NCBI RefSeq assembly: GCF_009870825.1
Contig: NZ_WTWY01000018.1
Coordinates: forward strand, 1-64,000
Length of the DNA stretch: 64,000 nucleotides
From: Paenibacillus sp. USDA918EY
Lineage (GTDB): Bacteria > Bacillota > Bacilli > Paenibacillales > Paenibacillaceae
Reading direction: 5' to 3'
A program made the position numbers and the translations under genes. The notes under the pieces are model-generated. The model did not search any database, was not told the DNA's origin, and saw only the letters and a list, made by a program, of their open reading frames with translations. Shown here piece by piece: positions 18,211 through 27,484 of the stretch. Position 1 is the stretch's first letter. The number at the start of each line of letters is the position of its first letter.

Positions 18211-19338
18211 TTAAATCTTCTTCAACATCAACCGTCTCCGCAATGCTTCCACTTCTTCCGCCGCCTCCATCTGCATCTCCGCGATCCGCATGAGTTTTCG
18301 GCTTTCCGGTGACTTCGGGTCCTGTTCCAACTTTTTCAGCAGCTTGGGCACCTCCCAAACGGCACGCAGTGCAAAGGCGGCAAGACATCCGAAGCGGGGA
18401 AGCGCCTCGTCGCCATACCAACCTGCACCCTTCAACCCTGTGATGTAAGAAGATATGAAAAGCTCAAGATCATCCCTGCACGACTCAGACGGAATTTGCC
18501 CACGGCTGACGGATAATCCGAAAAAGCGGCCCAGATCCTCGCCGACACCGGAAATGCTGACAAACTGCCAATCGATCAACGTTGGGCTTCTTTCATGCAA
18601 GCCATCGGGCGTCAGCAAAATATTGGATTCATAATAATCCTGATGGGAGAACGTTCTCGGCAGTCTCTCCAGCGCCGCCAACCATTCTGGAATGCTGGTT
18701 TCCACCATGGCGAATCGGTCGATGACAGAAACTAAACCATTACACGAAACAGAGATGTGCTGCACCATGGGCTCCTGATACGCATCGCGGTATCTCTTGC
18801 ATTCATTGATCCAAGAACGCAACCAGTGACGATTGATCCACGAAAAATCGGGCAGCGGCTGGCCGAGTAAATAGGCCGCGTGAAACTCCCCCAGCTTAGC
18901 GGCTGCAAATGCGTAGTCCTCCCGTTCCCAGCGCTTGGATTCATGCGGCATGTCCTCAAGCCATAACCATACGGACCCGTCATCCTGTTCATCGATCGCA
19001 TAGCATTCCGGCGCCCGGAAACTTGCAGGCAGGCTTTTCAGCAATCCAGACTCGTAAGCGAGCACCTCGCGGCGCCAATAATTGTAGTGGGCCGGATCGT
19101 CCCGGTTCGGGTCGGCCAAGACGATTTTAAGAATTGCGGTCCATGCGTGAACCGCTCCCCTGACAATGTGTTTGCCTGAAACGCGGTATACCCCGTCCGT
19201 CACGAAATTCCGGTTCTTCGGCCCGATCGGCTCGCAGACCCATTGGGAAAGGAACCCGTCGTCCGTTTGAAGTATCTTTTTTGCGATTGCTTCCAGTCTG
19301 GTTTCGCTAATTTGGGAACTTACGCCTGTTTCGCTCAT
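18211..19338 (-). CDS. Aminoglycoside phosphotransferase (APH) family protein
   Basis: A 375-residue protein-kinase-like phosphotransferase. The Brenner motif HQDYYESN (H232, D234, N239) supplies the catalytic base and a metal ligand, and the downstream LIDW carries the DFG-equivalent aspartate. The family covers antibiotic, choline, homoserine and other small-molecule kinases, so resistance is only one possibility. AAGGAGG precedes the ATG. It is the first gene of a minus-strand set that continues with a P-loop phosphotransferase-like, a Nudix and a GNAT gene. Confidence 0.8.
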   Translation of the reverse strand: MSETGVSSQISETRLEAIAKKILQTDDGFLSQWVCEPIGPKNRNFVTDGVYRVSGKHIVRGAVHAWTAILKIVLADPNRDDPAHYNYWRREVLAYESGLLKSLPASFRAPECYAIDEQDDGSVWLWLEDMPHESKRWEREDYAFAAAKLGEFHAAYLLGQPLPDFSWINRHWLRSWINECKRYRDAYQEPMVQHISVSCNGLVSVIDRFAMVETSIPEWLAALERLPRTFSHQDYYESNILLTPDGLHERSPTLIDWQFVSISGVGEDLGRFFGLSVSRGQIPSESCRDDLELFISSYITGLKGAGWYGDEALPRFGCLAAFALRAVWEVPKLLKKLEQDPKSPESRKLMRIAEMQMEAAEEVEALRRRLMLKKI

Positions 19339-19558
19339 AAAGGTTATATCCTCCTTCTAAGGATATTAGGGACATATTTGCCTAAGAGAGATATTCGCCT
19401 TGCTGCAGCAACTCCCCTTTTCTCCCTCGTTATTCTAATCTTCATTGACGAGATGGAGGCATACCCGGGGTAACCCAAGTTCAAGGAAAATGAACGAAAC
19501 CGGAAGTCCTGCCGCTATTGGCGGAACCTCCGGTTTGATTTCTTCTTTAAATGAGATC
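19339..19558. other. Intergenic stretch with one strong hairpin
   Basis: No convincing gene was seen. A hairpin on 19498-19540 (outer arms AACCGGA/TCCGGTT, inner CCGC/GCGG) may end the small minus-strand reading frame at 19559-19753, because it is followed on that strand by a T-rich stretch. Confidence 0.4.
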
Positions 19559-19753
19559 TTATTGCCCTTCTCCAAGAGGGGTCGATATGTCTATTTCGCT
19601 CTTGTAGCACTCTTGCAGCCTTCCGGGCCAGCCGGTAAAATTGATCAGCGCATCATCCGCATGGGTCAACTGATCGATGGAGCCAACGTGCACGGTTTTT
19701 CCACACCATCCATGCTGTTCCAACACAAAAACAACCATCCTTACTGCAATCAA
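19559..19753 (-). pseudogene. Possible small hypothetical gene or remnant
   Basis: An open frame of 64 codons that starts with TTG or, after five codons, ATG. Its composition looks protein-like (segment QLTHADDALINFTGWPGR), and a terminator-like hairpin follows it. However, no clear ribosome binding site is present and no domain is recognised, so it may be the 3' remnant of a longer gene. The flanking DNA has no other gene on this strand. Confidence 0.3.
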
Positions 19754-19860
19754 CGGAATAATAAATACTTGCGTTTTTGCACCGTTTCGTTTAATTTAGT
19801 TTTCGAACCGATTTTTCGTTAAATTTTTCCAACCCAACCAAACTTGTTGAGAAGGAGCTT

Positions 19861-20529
19861 ATGATTTTTATGATCAAGTCACTTGGAAATCGCCTTTTAA
19901 TCATTTTTCTCATCATCGCCTTGTTATCAGGCTGCAGCATTGCCAAAAAACAAATCGTCCCTCAAGACGTCGATCCGGCTGCCATATTGCACGGTATTTA
20001 TAATTTTGAAAATATCAAATCGGTCAAATCCGTATCCCAAGTGCCTTTGAATGAAATTTCGAAACTCGCTGATGACATCGACATCCATTATCAATATGCC
20101 TTCATGGTGAAAGGGGCCGTGGACCAGCAAAACAACCCTTTTCCGGACATGCTGTACGTCATTGCCGCAATCGAAAACCGGAGGGAACACGGGGAGATGG
20201 ATATCTATAAAGTAGAAGGCAATATCAATGGGAATTACTCGTTATTGCGACCAAGATACCATTTGTTTGACGTCAATGTCTGTTACGGAAAAACCAAGTC
20301 CGAATGCAATCCTAAAAAACATCCACCCTATGAAGCTATTGGTATTACTTTTGAACTGGATAAATTCAAAGACTTCAGGCCAAAAAAGAAAAACACCGTG
20401 AATATCGAAATAGGTTTCGCTTTCGGAAAGAGTAAAAACGAGCTCCGCGGCAATTTTTTTAACGATGCCGGACCGCAGAAAACGGGAGGAAAGTGGGACC
20501 CGTTAGAGCTGCCGGCCGATTTTAATTGA
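19861..20529 (+). CDS. Hypothetical lipoprotein
   Basis: A 222-residue exported protein with a lipoprotein signal: basic start, hydrophobic core LLIIFLIIALL, lipobox LSGC and lipidated C25. The mature part is hydrophilic, with a Lys/Asn-rich C-terminus and no domain recognised. Two starts are possible. The ATG at 19861 is only 3 bases after AAGGAG and the ATG at 19870 is 12 bases after it. It is alone on its strand, so the context gives no functional clue. Confidence 0.75.
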   Translation: MIFMIKSLGNRLLIIFLIIALLSGCSIAKKQIVPQDVDPAAILHGIYNFENIKSVKSVSQVPLNEISKLADDIDIHYQYAFMVKGAVDQQNNPFPDMLYVIAAIENRREHGEMDIYKVEGNINGNYSLLRPRYHLFDVNVCYGKTKSECNPKKHPPYEAIGITFELDKFKDFRPKKKNTVNIEIGFAFGKSKNELRGNFFNDAGPQKTGGKWDPLELPADFN

Positions 20530-20624
20530 GATCATACAAAAAGAACAGGCATAAAAATGATAACATTCATACCATTTTGAACACCTGAGAGCTAAAGGCG
20601 CTTCTTGTAGAGAGCATCGTTGCG

Positions 20625-21488
20625 CTATATTTTGCCTACAAACGCCCCAACCGGTTTAGAAATGACGAGCTCTCCTCCTTTTTCGCGGATCAGTTCTTCC
20701 GTCAATTGAAGAAAACAAGGAGCAATGGCTTCGCGAACTTCTTTAGACAGGTTTTCGTCGTTCATAGGCCCTTGATACAGCTGCGTTGCCGCATAATATC
20801 GAAATACGGGCTCCGGCTCTTTCACCATAAAACCGGCTTCGTACGTCCAACATTCGACCTGCTTGAAATGTTTGCTTAACGTTTGCTCCCCGTTCTCCAA
20901 GGAAAACGTGATCAGCTCTTCCTTCACGCCAAAAGGAATGCCTAGCCGGTCCATCGTGTTCAGGTGCAGTTTGAACAACTCCGGCATGCCTTTTTCGCTG
21001 TTGGTTGTTGCAACCAATCGGCCCGTTTGCTTTAGAATTCTACGCATTTCCGCAAGTCCCCGATTGAGATTCGGAAGATGGTACAGCATGTGGTTTGCCA
21101 TCACGAGATCGAATTGTTTGGATAAAAATGGGAGGTTCTCCGCATCGGCCTGCATAAGCAAAACGGGCAGTGATTCCTTTTCGGCTTGAACCCGGGAAGG
21201 AATCATGACCCCCTCGGCCAAATCGCATGCAGCCAAAAAACCGCCGCTGCCTTTCAGCATTCGGCCGACAGGCAGAGAAAATCTCCCGTTTCCCGCCCCG
21301 ACGTCAAGCACGAGTTCACTTCCCGTCAGCTTCAGCTTGCCGATTAACCACTCTTCGAATGTCTCTTTTTGCAAGCCGTACGATTCCAAGACCTCATATT
21401 TCGCCTTCAGATTCTGTTCCGTGCCATAAATGGATCGAATGGCGTCTTTATCGTGGGATCCTTCGTAATAATTCCGGATTTCCTGCAT
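20625..21488 (-). CDS. Class I SAM-dependent methyltransferase
   Basis: A 287-residue cytoplasmic methyltransferase of the UbiE/Methyltransf_11 type. Motif I LVLDVGAGNGRF (about 59-70) binds S-adenosylmethionine, and the acidic post-I residue lies in AACDLAEG. Motif II is near QFDLVMANHMLYHL. The start at 21488 was chosen because GGGAGG is 9 bases upstream; an in-frame ATG ten codons earlier lacks a site. The acceptor substrate is unknown and the neighbours are unrelated. Confidence 0.85.
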   Translation of the reverse strand: MQEIRNYYEGSHDKDAIRSIYGTEQNLKAKYEVLESYGLQKETFEEWLIGKLKLTGSELVLDVGAGNGRFSLPVGRMLKGSGGFLAACDLAEGVMIPSRVQAEKESLPVLLMQADAENLPFLSKQFDLVMANHMLYHLPNLNRGLAEMRRILKQTGRLVATTNSEKGMPELFKLHLNTMDRLGIPFGVKEELITFSLENGEQTLSKHFKQVECWTYEAGFMVKEPEPVFRYYAATQLYQGPMNDENLSKEVREAIAPCFLQLTEELIREKGGELVISKPVGAFVGKI

Positions 21489-21654
21489 TAGTACGGCCTC
21501 CCTATTCCTTATGATCATGACGAAATGATCTTGTATTGTTCCTCACGTGTTCCGCTTTCGTCCGCAAATTCGCCGCTGCCTTTAAAAATCCATTTTATTC
21601 AAAACGCAGGTTGATTATAATCATGTCATGATCAACTTTGAAAGGAAGTGGCTC

Positions 21655-22218
21655 ATGATCAAAACGGCCCGAGTGCCTTTGACCGCGCTGGTTTCGGTTT
21701 TGGATCCCTCCTCCCCGGACGGGCGTACTTGGTACAAGAAAAAAAGAAACTTGCTGCGGATGGCCCTTATCGTGTTCTGCTTGATCGGCATGTTGGTCGT
21801 TTTTTTCAAATACGGCGGCGACGAGCGCAAGCATTTATGGATCGGCATTGGCGGGTACAGCGGCGTACTGTTTTTCTTCAGTTTCATTCCTACATATGTC
21901 TTTTATCGAATCCGCCGCCGACGTGCAGGAATGACCAAAGCAGACCTCGGTTTCATGGCGTTTCTCGTCTTGTTGTCCCTATACCCGCTCATCATGCTCG
22001 GAATGGTGACGGCCGATATCGTGCAGGGCCCGATCATTAAAGTAATCCATGTTGAGGACAAGTGGAACCCGAAGCGCGGCGGAGACATGGTCAGAACGAG
22101 CGAAGGCACGCAATACGAAATTGCCGACCCCAAGATTGACATTAGGGAGGGGGGCACCTACCGTGTCAAAGTGCTGAAACATTCCAAACTGATCCTGGAA
22201 GCGAAGAAACAGCGCTAA
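21655..22218 (+). CDS. Hypothetical membrane protein
   Basis: A 187-residue protein with three hydrophobic helices (about 37-57, 70-92 and 105-128), an Arg-rich cytoplasmic loop (FYRIRRRRAG) and a soluble C-terminal domain of about 60 residues rich in beta-type sequence (GTYRVKVLKHSKLILEAKK). The start at 21655 follows AAAGGAAG; another ATG nine codons upstream has no site. No family was recognised. It converges on the SMI1/KNR4 gene. Confidence 0.65.
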   Translation: MIKTARVPLTALVSVLDPSSPDGRTWYKKKRNLLRMALIVFCLIGMLVVFFKYGGDERKHLWIGIGGYSGVLFFFSFIPTYVFYRIRRRRAGMTKADLGFMAFLVLLSLYPLIMLGMVTADIVQGPIIKVIHVEDKWNPKRGGDMVRTSEGTQYEIADPKIDIREGGTYRVKVLKHSKLILEAKKQR

Positions 22219-22354
22219 AAAAGCAAATTTGCCTAGGGCAAATAACGTGCTCCCGGTGTCAGCCAAAAGGAACTATGAAGCATCGATCCTTCGTATTTCG
22301 TAACGAAAGCCGACGGCGTCCTGTTTTCCAACACGGACCCGACGGCTCTCCATT

Positions 22355-22921
22355 TTACCCTTTTTCCAGAAAGTTATGGTCAAAATAAGCTTTAAAATTC
22401 GGATACAAAAAAACAAGATGCTCTTGGAGTTTCTTCCGATCCGTATGTACTTCGTCCAAATCGAACAAAATTTCGTGGTCAATCTCGTAAATCGCCTGAT
22501 GCTCCCCGTCCGGTCCGCCACCCACGTCGATGCACCAAATGCAGCCGTACTCCGCATCCCATGTGAACGGAAGATAACCAAACCTGCAGAGCAGCGGGTT
22601 GTACATATTCCGGATATTTTCGAGCGGCTCATTCGTGTCCTGTTCCGGAACAGCGTTGAAATAATGATGATAGGTTGAGATGAAAGCCTTGTACCATTCC
22701 GGAAACGTCAAGCCGAACTCTTTTTCCAGCGCGGATACATCCTCTGCGGTGACGGTAGACGGCACCAGCTTCCAAACGGACCATTCCCCTTGGCTGTCAT
22801 CCGCTTTCATCGCAGCGGGCACGCCGGGGCGCATCCATACGCAAAACCCCTCCTCCCAAACCTCGCTGTGCCGGTCATAATAAGCTTCAAATCCTGATTT
22901 GATGTAGTCACGTATATTCAT
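22355..22921 (-). CDS. SMI1/KNR4 family protein
   Basis: A 188-residue protein with the SMI1/KNR4 fold, recognisable from LEKEFGLTFPEWYKAFISTYHHYFN and the later GYLPFTWDAEYGCIWCIDVGGG segment. In bacteria this superfamily includes many immunity proteins of contact-dependent toxins, but no toxin gene lies nearby, so it is an orphan here. The ATG at 22921 follows AAAGGGGA. A short TTTGCC/GGCAAA hairpin around 22225-22240 lies between it and the convergent membrane-protein gene. Confidence 0.75.
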   Translation of the reverse strand: MNIRDYIKSGFEAYYDRHSEVWEEGFCVWMRPGVPAAMKADDSQGEWSVWKLVPSTVTAEDVSALEKEFGLTFPEWYKAFISTYHHYFNAVPEQDTNEPLENIRNMYNPLLCRFGYLPFTWDAEYGCIWCIDVGGGPDGEHQAIYEIDHEILFDLDEVHTDRKKLQEHLVFLYPNFKAYFDHNFLEKG

Positions 22922-23042
22922 CGGAGATTCCCCTTTAATATAAAAAAGTCCGAACTTCAAATGCGGCAGCCCGTACGCTGCTTCCACCGGTTCGCATTTT
23001 TATCGTAACCCAAGCCGGAGATCCAAAGAAACCCCTGAAAGA

Positions 23043-23074
23043 GAAAAAATAAAAAGCCGCAGGAAAGCGACTTT
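23043..23074 (-). terminator. Terminator of the germination operon
   Basis: On the minus strand, AAAGTCGC-TTTCCT-GCGGCTTT forms an 8-bp stem with one G-U pair and is followed by TTATTTTTT. It lies about 60 bases after the GerAB-type stop codon. Confidence 0.75.
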
Positions 23075-23134
23075 TCAAAATGTGACAAACGGCCATATAA
23101 GCTCCCCTTCCCGCCTGTGTCCGTCGACAAAAAT

Positions 23135-24220
23135 TCAGGAAGCTATTTTGCGCCGAATCCAAGCAACTACAACCAGCAAGATCGGAATTAGCACTAAGGT
23201 TATAATCGACGAACCCGTCCCCCCGGTCGGGAAATAGTGAAGCATTTGCTGAAAGTTTTTGGCCACCCAAATGCTGAATACGGCGATCAGCAGGCCGACC
23301 GGAAATACCAGCGGGCGATAATCTTTAATATTAAGCCATTGCGAGACGCTCAAAACAAATGAGTAATGCCACATCGAAATCTGCACGAATCCGCCCAGAA
23401 TCCACAGCGCCATGACGATGGCCTCTACGTGCGAGAAAAAATCGGATATGTTGATATAACGCGACGCCGACAGAAAAGGAAACGTCAGGTTGGCCGTCGT
23501 CTCCCCGAACAGAAACAGACAGGTGGAATTGGTGATCACCATCGTGAACATCATAAGGATGACCGCGAGCAAACCTCCTTTGAGGCGATTATCCCCTTTG
23601 CGAACGGAAGGATAAAAAGAGGTGATAAACAAAAATTCCATAAACCAAACCGACGGTTCAAGCGCCCCCTTGACCGAAGGAAGCACCCCCAACCCGAACA
23701 CGGGAAGGATATTCAAAAAATCATATTCCGGCAGCAGAAATATAAAGATGGACACGACGAATAAAAAGAAAATCGGGCCGAAGATCAGGGCAAATCTGCC
23801 GATGACCTCTACCCCCGATCGTACGGCAAAGGAACACGTGACCACGATACACCCGACAATGACGGTAATCGGCGTCTGCGACAGAAACGCCTGTACGATA
23901 AATTCGGCATATTCCCTCGTAATAAGCCCGATCGCGTCGATTTGGAAAAAAAGGATCAAAGCTCCCAGCACGCTGCCGATCATTCGGCCAAACACGCGGT
24001 GCAGGTGCTGAACCATCGTTTGTCCCGGATAGAACCTGTTCATGATCCACGCCAGGAACACGCAAACGATGCCGAATATCGAACCGATGATCGGCGACAA
24101 CCACATGTCCTGTTTGGCATACATGGCCGTAAACGAAGGCACGACAAGAATCGAGGTGCCGCCGACCATCAAATACATCATGAAAACGAGTTGCGTGCCC
24201 GAGATTTTTTCCTTCTCCAT
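23135..24220 (-). CDS. Spore germination permease, GerAB/GerKB type (B subunit)
   Basis: A 361-residue integral membrane subunit of a nutrient germinant receptor in the spore inner membrane. It belongs to the amino acid/polyamine/organocation transporter-like superfamily. About ten helices are visible, starting with QLVFMMYLMVGGTSILVVPS, typical of the B subunit that binds the germinant. It is last in the operon, 18 bases after the small D-like gene. The AGGAGG site lies 14 bases from the ATG, an unusually long gap. The germinant is not predictable. Confidence 0.9.
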   Translation of the reverse strand: MEKEKISGTQLVFMMYLMVGGTSILVVPSFTAMYAKQDMWLSPIIGSIFGIVCVFLAWIMNRFYPGQTMVQHLHRVFGRMIGSVLGALILFFQIDAIGLITREYAEFIVQAFLSQTPITVIVGCIVVTCSFAVRSGVEVIGRFALIFGPIFFLFVVSIFIFLLPEYDFLNILPVFGLGVLPSVKGALEPSVWFMEFLFITSFYPSVRKGDNRLKGGLLAVILMMFTMVITNSTCLFLFGETTANLTFPFLSASRYINISDFFSHVEAIVMALWILGGFVQISMWHYSFVLSVSQWLNIKDYRPLVFPVGLLIAVFSIWVAKNFQQMLHYFPTGGTGSSIITLVLIPILLVVVAWIRRKIAS

Positions 24221-24238
24221 TCTGTTCCGACTTGCCTC

Positions 24239-24472
24239 CTATCCTTCAGGATAAAAGATGTTCCAGATCGGCCTTGTCGCATAATTGATCAATTCGGTCG
24301 GCCCCGGCATGCGGGGGAAAAACATGAGCAGCAGCGCAATCGCCCACCCGGCCGCGGTTATAACGGCAAATGCAATCTTCTCTTTTTTTGCGCCCGTCCG
24401 CAACCTCGGGTAATCATAAGCAAAGATGGCTGCGGCCAGCAGGGTAATCCCCAGCAATTGAATTACGATCAT
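24239..24472 (-). CDS. Small two-helix membrane protein of the germination operon (D-subunit-like)
   Basis: A 77-residue protein with two hydrophobic helices (about 2-19 and 33-53) around a short basic loop (RLRTGAKKEK). Small two-helix 'D' proteins are known beside germinant receptor genes in Bacillus species and modulate the receptor. Position, size and topology fit that class, although no sequence signature was recognised. It lies 9 bases after the C-subunit gene and 18 bases before the B-subunit gene. Confidence 0.7.
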   Translation of the reverse strand: MIVIQLLGITLLAAAIFAYDYPRLRTGAKKEKIAFAVITAAGWAIALLLMFFPRMPGPTELINYATRPIWNIFYPEG

Positions 24473-24481
24473 ACGTCACCC

Positions 24482-25654
24482 TCATTTGTAGCTTTTTCCG
24501 GAGAAACCAGGCCATAAAATTTCCACCTTAGAATCGGCATTCAGATCGACGTTTTGAAAAATATCGTCCCAATGCCGCTGCTCCCTTACCCACGTTTGCG
24601 GATATTTCCGCCAGAACGCATCCGAAAACCCGAAAACGTCGGCGCCGGTTTCCCTTTGGATGAGCCGAAAAGTGGCCTGGATCCGTTTTTCGATCTCCCG
24701 GTTCATTTGTTCTTCCACGTGCCGTACTTCTTGCGGCTTCATCAGATTGACGCGCGTTTCGTTTTGGAGAATGCTCGCCTCGCCTTCGAAACGGACAATC
24801 ATGCGCCACCGATCGCCGCGAATAACGGGAATTAGCTTCGTGCGGCCTTTGATGACCCTGGCGGTCATGACGCCTTCTCCTTTGCCGCCTCTTTCGTTAA
24901 CATGAAACGTAACATTCGTCCTTCTGAGCTTATTCAGGATCAGCAAGGTATCGCGTTTCGCCGTATCGTCGAATGCTCCCTGCAGTTTTCCATCCTTAAT
25001 GACGGCAGCACCGGAGATGAACGGGAAGGGGCTGCCGTCGTTATCTTCCTTTCGAACGATATACGGGACTACCGCGGCTTTCGAGCGGCCTGTAAGCATC
25101 TCGCTCAAATCTTTGAGCGAAACATTCATGCCGAATGGCAAAATAGCCATCTCCCGCAGCGTTTCCGCAACGTCCCTTTCCATTTTCGGATGAATGTCCA
25201 GAATCTTCTTGGCATCTCCCTTGCTGATGAAAATGTAAGCCCGCTCACGCGGCTGCGGATGCCGAAAAATAAAATCGATCTGGTCGAGTATGCCTTGTTT
25301 CGCCAGCCGTTCCCCGATAATGAATACCTCGCCGTGACCCCAAAAAACTTTTCGCGGCATCTGCTCCTGCAGCTTTGCGGCTGCCTCGGCCAAGTCGGTC
25401 CCGCTGGCGCTTTGAACGACAATCGTGTCGCTTCCGGAGCTCCCGCCCATGCCGCCGCTTCCTTCGCTGCCGGATTGGCTTGGCGTGAACACCTGTACGG
25501 AAAGCTCGATGTCACCGTTTTGCCCGACATCCAGCCCTGCCGCCATGATCAAGGCAAGATCATTCACCTCCGTGCGATCCCAGCATCCGCCCAATAAAGG
25601 AAGCAGGCCAAGCAGAAGGCATGCAGCGCCGATTTTTTTTAGAACCTTCATCAT
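24482..25654 (-). CDS. Spore germination lipoprotein, GerAC/GerKC type (C subunit)
   Basis: A 390-residue lipoprotein on the outer face of the spore inner membrane. The signal peptide ends in lipobox LGGC with lipidated C24, and the mature start WDRTEVNDLAL is diagnostic for the family. Its ATG overlaps the stop codon of the A-subunit gene in the ATGA arrangement, which suggests translational coupling. It probably binds the A and B subunits in the receptor complex. Confidence 0.92.
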   Translation of the reverse strand: MMKVLKKIGAACLLLGLLPLLGGCWDRTEVNDLALIMAAGLDVGQNGDIELSVQVFTPSQSGSEGSGGMGGSSGSDTIVVQSASGTDLAEAAAKLQEQMPRKVFWGHGEVFIIGERLAKQGILDQIDFIFRHPQPRERAYIFISKGDAKKILDIHPKMERDVAETLREMAILPFGMNVSLKDLSEMLTGRSKAAVVPYIVRKEDNDGSPFPFISGAAVIKDGKLQGAFDDTAKRDTLLILNKLRRTNVTFHVNERGGKGEGVMTARVIKGRTKLIPVIRGDRWRMIVRFEGEASILQNETRVNLMKPQEVRHVEEQMNREIEKRIQATFRLIQRETGADVFGFSDAFWRKYPQTWVREQRHWDDIFQNVDLNADSKVEILWPGFSGKSYK

Positions 25655-27147
25655 TTGCTACCACCCCGGGATGAGCCTGGCCGCTGATGGGGCCCTTGAC
25701 GGTATCGGTTCCAGAATCCCGTTCTGGGCCTTCTGTTCATTTTCCAAAACGGCGCGCGGACCGCGACGTCCTTCAATTGGTTCCAGCGCGTAACGGTCAC
25801 GATCGATGTATACGGCGCACCAAACGACCGGAGCGAAAACAAATGGGTCAATATAAGCGCAAAGCCCATCATCAATCCGAAAAAGCCCAGCGTCCCCGCC
25901 AAAAGCATCATCGGAAACCTCAGCAGCCTGATGGAAATCCCGAGCGTAAAATGCGGTATCAAAAAGGAGGCGATGCCCGTGATTGCCACGACCATGACCA
26001 TCGGGGAAGAGACGAGCCCCGCCGCAATCGCGGCCTGTCCGATAACGAGCGCCCCCACGATGCTGACCGCCGCGCCGATTTGTTTCGGAAGCCTTACTCC
26101 CGCTTCGCGCAGCGCTTCGAACGTGATTTCCATCAATAACGCCTCGACAAGTGCCGGGAACGGGATTTGTTCCCTTGACTTGGTCATATTCAAAAGCAGC
26201 GTGGTCGGAATCATTTCCTGGTGAAACGTAACGACGGCCACGTAAAATGACGGGCCGATCAGGGCAATAAGAGCAAAAAGATAGCGAAGCCAGCGGATAG
26301 CCGAGCCGATATAATAACGCTGGTAATAATCTTCAGGCGAATGCAAAAAAGCAAAAATCGAAGTCGGCGCGATCAGGACGATCGGCGTGCCTTCGACCAG
26401 GATGGCTGCCCTTCCTTCCAAAAGATTGGCCGCCACGACATCCGGCCGTTCCGTCGTTTGCAGTTGAGGAAACGGCGAGTATGGATTGTCCTCGATCAGT
26501 TCTTCAATGTTGCCGCTCTCCAATATCCCGTCGACGTCGATGCGTTCAAGCCTCGATTCGATTTCCGAAATCAAAGCGGGATCGGCGATATCGTTCATAT
26601 AAGCGATGACGACCTCCGTTTGGGAGTATCGTCCGATCCGCATCGATTTCATCTTGAGCGTCGGCGTCTTCAGTTTACGGCGAACCATGGTCACATTGTC
26701 GATCAATGTCTCGACAAAACCTTCACGGGGACCCCGTACGACCGATTCCGCCTCCGGTTCGGTAATCGAACGTTTCTCCCATTTTGCCAAAGAAAACGAA
26801 AGCGCCCGATGTTCGTCCTCCATGAGCAGCACCGGGTTTCCGTTTCCGACCTCCATCACGGCCTGCTCAAGCGTCTTTACTTGGGAAAACGACGATACGG
26901 GCAAACATTCGCATAATGCGTTCAGCCCTCCCTCATCATCCGCCAGCTTTTGCAGCGCAGGGTCAAGAATATACCGGTTCAGCATTTCGTTGTCGGTCAT
27001 CCCCGTCAAAAAGACGATGACCGCCGCCTTTCGGCCGCATTTGAGATCGTGAAAAACGACATCAAAGCAATCCGCGTACAGCGCTTTGATCCTCTCGATA
27101 TTGTCCATAAGTCTGGGCGTTATTGCGGATTCACCGCTGTTGTTCAT
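25651..27147 (-). CDS. Spore germination receptor A subunit, GerAA/GerKA type
   Basis: A 498-residue membrane protein and the first gene of the receptor operon. The soluble N-terminal domain (about 1-280) includes the family-typical VRGPREGFVETLIDNVTM, and the C-terminal half carries about five helices (from about 290). GGGAGG precedes the ATG. A-subunit complexes form cation channels that respond to nutrient binding by the B subunit. A sigma-G-like promoter lies about 60 bases upstream, as expected for a forespore-expressed operon. Confidence 0.92.
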   Translation of the reverse strand: MNNSGESAITPRLMDNIERIKALYADCFDVVFHDLKCGRKAAVIVFLTGMTDNEMLNRYILDPALQKLADDEGGLNALCECLPVSSFSQVKTLEQAVMEVGNGNPVLLMEDEHRALSFSLAKWEKRSITEPEAESVVRGPREGFVETLIDNVTMVRRKLKTPTLKMKSMRIGRYSQTEVVIAYMNDIADPALISEIESRLERIDVDGILESGNIEELIEDNPYSPFPQLQTTERPDVVAANLLEGRAAILVEGTPIVLIAPTSIFAFLHSPEDYYQRYYIGSAIRWLRYLFALIALIGPSFYVAVVTFHQEMIPTTLLLNMTKSREQIPFPALVEALLMEITFEALREAGVRLPKQIGAAVSIVGALVIGQAAIAAGLVSSPMVMVVAITGIASFLIPHFTLGISIRLLRFPMMLLAGTLGFFGLMMGFALILTHLFSLRSFGAPYTSIVTVTRWNQLKDVAVRAPFWKMNRRPRTGFWNRYRQGPHQRPGSSRGGSK

Positions 27148-27207
27148 CTCCGCACCTCCCGGGCAGCGATTCGCTATTGATGCCGTGCCGCTTTAACGGT
27201 TTCCGTT

Positions 27208-27237
27208 TAGTATGTTCTTTCGCGCCTGAAAAATTCG
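27208..27237 (-). promoter_or_regulatory. Sigma-G-like promoter of the germination operon
   Basis: On the minus strand, CGAATT lies 17 bp before CATACTA, a perfect forespore -10 element. The location just upstream of the A-subunit gene supports the call. The rest of 27238-27484 shows no gene. Confidence 0.6.
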
Positions 27238-27484
27238 GAAATGCTGCAGGTTTTTCTCTTTGAAGGCATAACCCGGTGAGGAAGGAAAACGGATGATTCA
27301 GCGATTCAGCGATTCATCACGAAGTTTTTGGCGGTGCAGCAACACGTTTTGCCGGATGATTGCACGGATTTATTCGGTTGTTATCGCTTTTGAAAACCCG
27401 AATTCCCGAAAAAAAGCACCCGATGCGCATGTGCGCACGGATGCCTATATCCTTAATGGCCTAAGCTTCTATTTCTTCATGGAA

